Shown here: piece after piece, positions 63,127-64,000 of the stretch | Layout of the letters: every line of letters starts with the position of its first letter | How positions within the stretch are numbered: the first letter of the stretch is position 1 | DNA from: Amphibacillus indicireducens | Lineage (GTDB): Bacteria; Bacillota; Bacilli; Bacillales; Amphibacillaceae | Assembly: GCF_039539605.1 (NCBI RefSeq) | Contig: NZ_BAABDL010000017.1 | Location: 17,854-81,853, forward strand | Length of the DNA stretch: 64,000 nucleotides | Direction: 5' to 3' | Made by a program: the position numbers and the translations under genes | The notes under the pieces: generated by a model | What the model was told of the DNA's origin: nothing | Seen by the model: only the letters and a program-made list of their open reading frames with translations | Database searches by the model: none

Positions 63127-63519
63127 TTAATTACCTCCTCGAATCACAGTTTGCAACGTGTCAAATCGTCCATTTAATCGATCGACTAGTGCTTGTTGAT
63201 AAATTTGGTTGTTGGCTAATTCAACCATCTCCTTATCGACATCGACATTGTTCCCATTGTGATTATAAGTTGTGTTTTTATTAGCATAAATTCTAAAGCC
63301 ACGATCCGAACCTCCAAAGTCAAGGTGGCGTGAGTCAGTCCTATTAGCCTGAAAACTTTTCACTTGCTCCAATTCTAATAAACTTTTAAACTTAACATCC
63401 TTAGCCTTATATCCAGCTGTATCTACATTGGCGATGTTATTGGCGATTGTTTCATTTTTCAAATGGGCATAGTTTAAACCGTGATGTAAATTATCGATAG
63501 TACGTCCAAAAATCGACAC
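63127..63519 (-). CDS. flgB: Flagellar basal-body rod protein FlgB
   Basis: FlgB is the first gene of the fla/che operon and a proximal rod subunit. The 130-residue protein has the rod signature NETIANNIANVDTAGYKAKD near residue 21 and the C-terminal VDKEMVELANNQIYQQALVD. AGGAGG precedes the ATG. Upstream lies non-coding DNA rather than codY as in B. subtilis. Confidence 0.96.
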   Translation of the reverse strand: MSIFGRTIDNLHHGLNYAHLKNETIANNIANVDTAGYKAKDVKFKSLLELEQVKSFQANRTDSRHLDFGGSDRGFRIYANKNTTYNHNGNNVDVDKEMVELANNQIYQQALVDRLNGRFDTLQTVIRGGN

Positions 63520-64000
63520 TTTCCTACCTCCTTTTAACTATCATGCAATAAAAATAAAGTAAGCTACTAATATATTTAATCATTCGACAACCTAATTTAC
63601 TACAAACTAAGTCAATTATATTGAATTTTTAAGTAAAAATCACTACTTTTTACTATTTCACGACTAAAGTTATCAATATTTCTTTAATGAACCCGACTAT
63701 TTCCCTAGTTAATATTCCTGTCGTTATTTGACTGTTTTCGTAGAAATTACTCATATTTTCATTATCCCATAAAACAGCCTAAAAACCAATTAAATTATAG
63801 CTTTATAAGTGTTTTTGTTCTTAATTTGTTAACTATTTGAGCCTAAAGACTCAGTATTATTCTTAATATCAATTAGGTAATCGCTTTTTTAGGTCTATTG
63901 GTGGTTTGTTGGTTAAATTAAGTAAATCCTGCATTATTCATAACTTGATTTTTTATAGGTGATTTGCCCATTAAATTGCCAAAAGTGAATGCCAGTTAGG
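63520..64000. other. Non-coding upstream region of the fla/che operon
   Basis: This very AT-rich 481-bp stretch runs to the window edge. No conserved gene is seen; codY, which precedes flgB in B. subtilis, is not here. It contains a candidate operon promoter near 63615-63643 and a 33-codon frame (63653-63754, minus) without a good ribosome site that I do not accept as a gene. No terminator for an upstream gene is visible, so further non-coding DNA may lie beyond the window. Confidence 0.6.
63615..63643 (-). promoter_or_regulatory. Candidate sigma-A promoter for the fla/che operon
   Basis: A perfect TATAAT (63615-63620) has GTGATT 17 bp upstream (63638-63643) on the minus strand, about 95 bases before flgB. 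The -35 matches only half of the consensus. No convincing sigma-D site (TAAA-N15-GCCGATAT) was found by eye in this region. Confidence 0.4.

Noticed and set aside
63653..63754. 33-codon minus-strand frame upstream of flgB starting MSNFYENSQ
   Set aside because: Amino acid composition is plausible, but there is no clear ribosome site and no way to show conservation.
1..64000. Mobile elements, prophage, CRISPR, toxin-antitoxin or a novel multi-gene defence system
   Set aside because: No transposase, integrase, regular spaced repeats or unfamiliar gene cluster is present; every operon is a conserved core locus of Bacilli.

Overview
The window is a 64-kb piece of a low-GC, endospore-forming, flagellated Firmicute of the Bacillaceae type. 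The evidence is gene content and order. Every confident gene lies on the minus strand, and read in that direction the order follows the Bacillus subtilis block from flgB to ymfH closely: fla/che operon, rpsB-tsf, pyrH-frr, uppS-cdsA, rseP-proS, polC, the nusA-infB operon, truB, ribF, rpsO, pnp, ymxH, dpaA-dpaB, asd-dapG-dapA, ftsK/spoIIIE, ymfC, ymfF-ymfH. The dipicolinate synthase genes and a sigma-K-type promoter in front of them support sporulation. Many acidic proteins (for example the glutamate-rich tail of S2) would fit a salt-tolerant member, but the genus cannot be fixed from sequence alone.

Layout in transcription order (high to low coordinate). 64000-63520: non-coding upstream region of the flagellar operon. 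63519-34850: one nearly gapless fla/che operon of 34 genes. It encodes the rod and MS-ring (flgB, flgC, fliE, fliF), the C-ring and export ATPase (fliG-fliJ), hook assembly (fliK, flgD, flgE), the switch and export gate (fliL, fliM, fliY, cheY, fliO, fliP, fliQ, fliR, flhB, flhA), placement GTPases (flhF, flhG), chemotaxis proteins (cheB, cheA, cheW, cheC, cheD), sigma-D, and a tail with a FapA-like DUF342 protein, a small unknown protein and a SwrB-like protein. 34839-30497: translation, nucleotide and isoprenoid-lipid genes (rpsB, tsf, pyrH, frr, uppS), split by terminators and new sigma-A-type promoters. 30476-22052: cdsA, rseP, proS, polC; dxr, which sits between cdsA and rseP in B. subtilis, is absent. 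22034-16768: rimP-nusA-ylxR-ylxQ-infB-ylxP-rbfA behind its own promoter and a leader carrying a terminator-like hairpin. 16678-11139: truB, ribF, rpsO, pnp, ymxH as mostly single units. 10941-6188: dpaAB and asd-dapG-dapA, the lysine, diaminopimelate and spore-dipicolinate branch. 6033-185: DNA translocase, GntR regulator and two M16 peptidases.

I found no mobile element, prophage, CRISPR array, tRNA or rRNA, and no new multi-gene system. What the genes do not explain lies in the intergenic DNA. There are two divergent, opposite-oriented copies of one dispersed hairpin repeat (about 15330-15530 and 26395-26570), whose stem sequences differ while the pairing is kept. There is a nusA-operon leader terminator with an interrupted U-tract. 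There is a 17-bp-arm palindrome in the pnp leader. Finally, an inverted repeat covers the asd ribosome binding site. Start codons were re-chosen in many genes from Shine-Dalgarno spacing; several important ones are non-ATG (sigD TTG, cheD GTG, nusA GTG, rseP GTG, probably fliH TTG).
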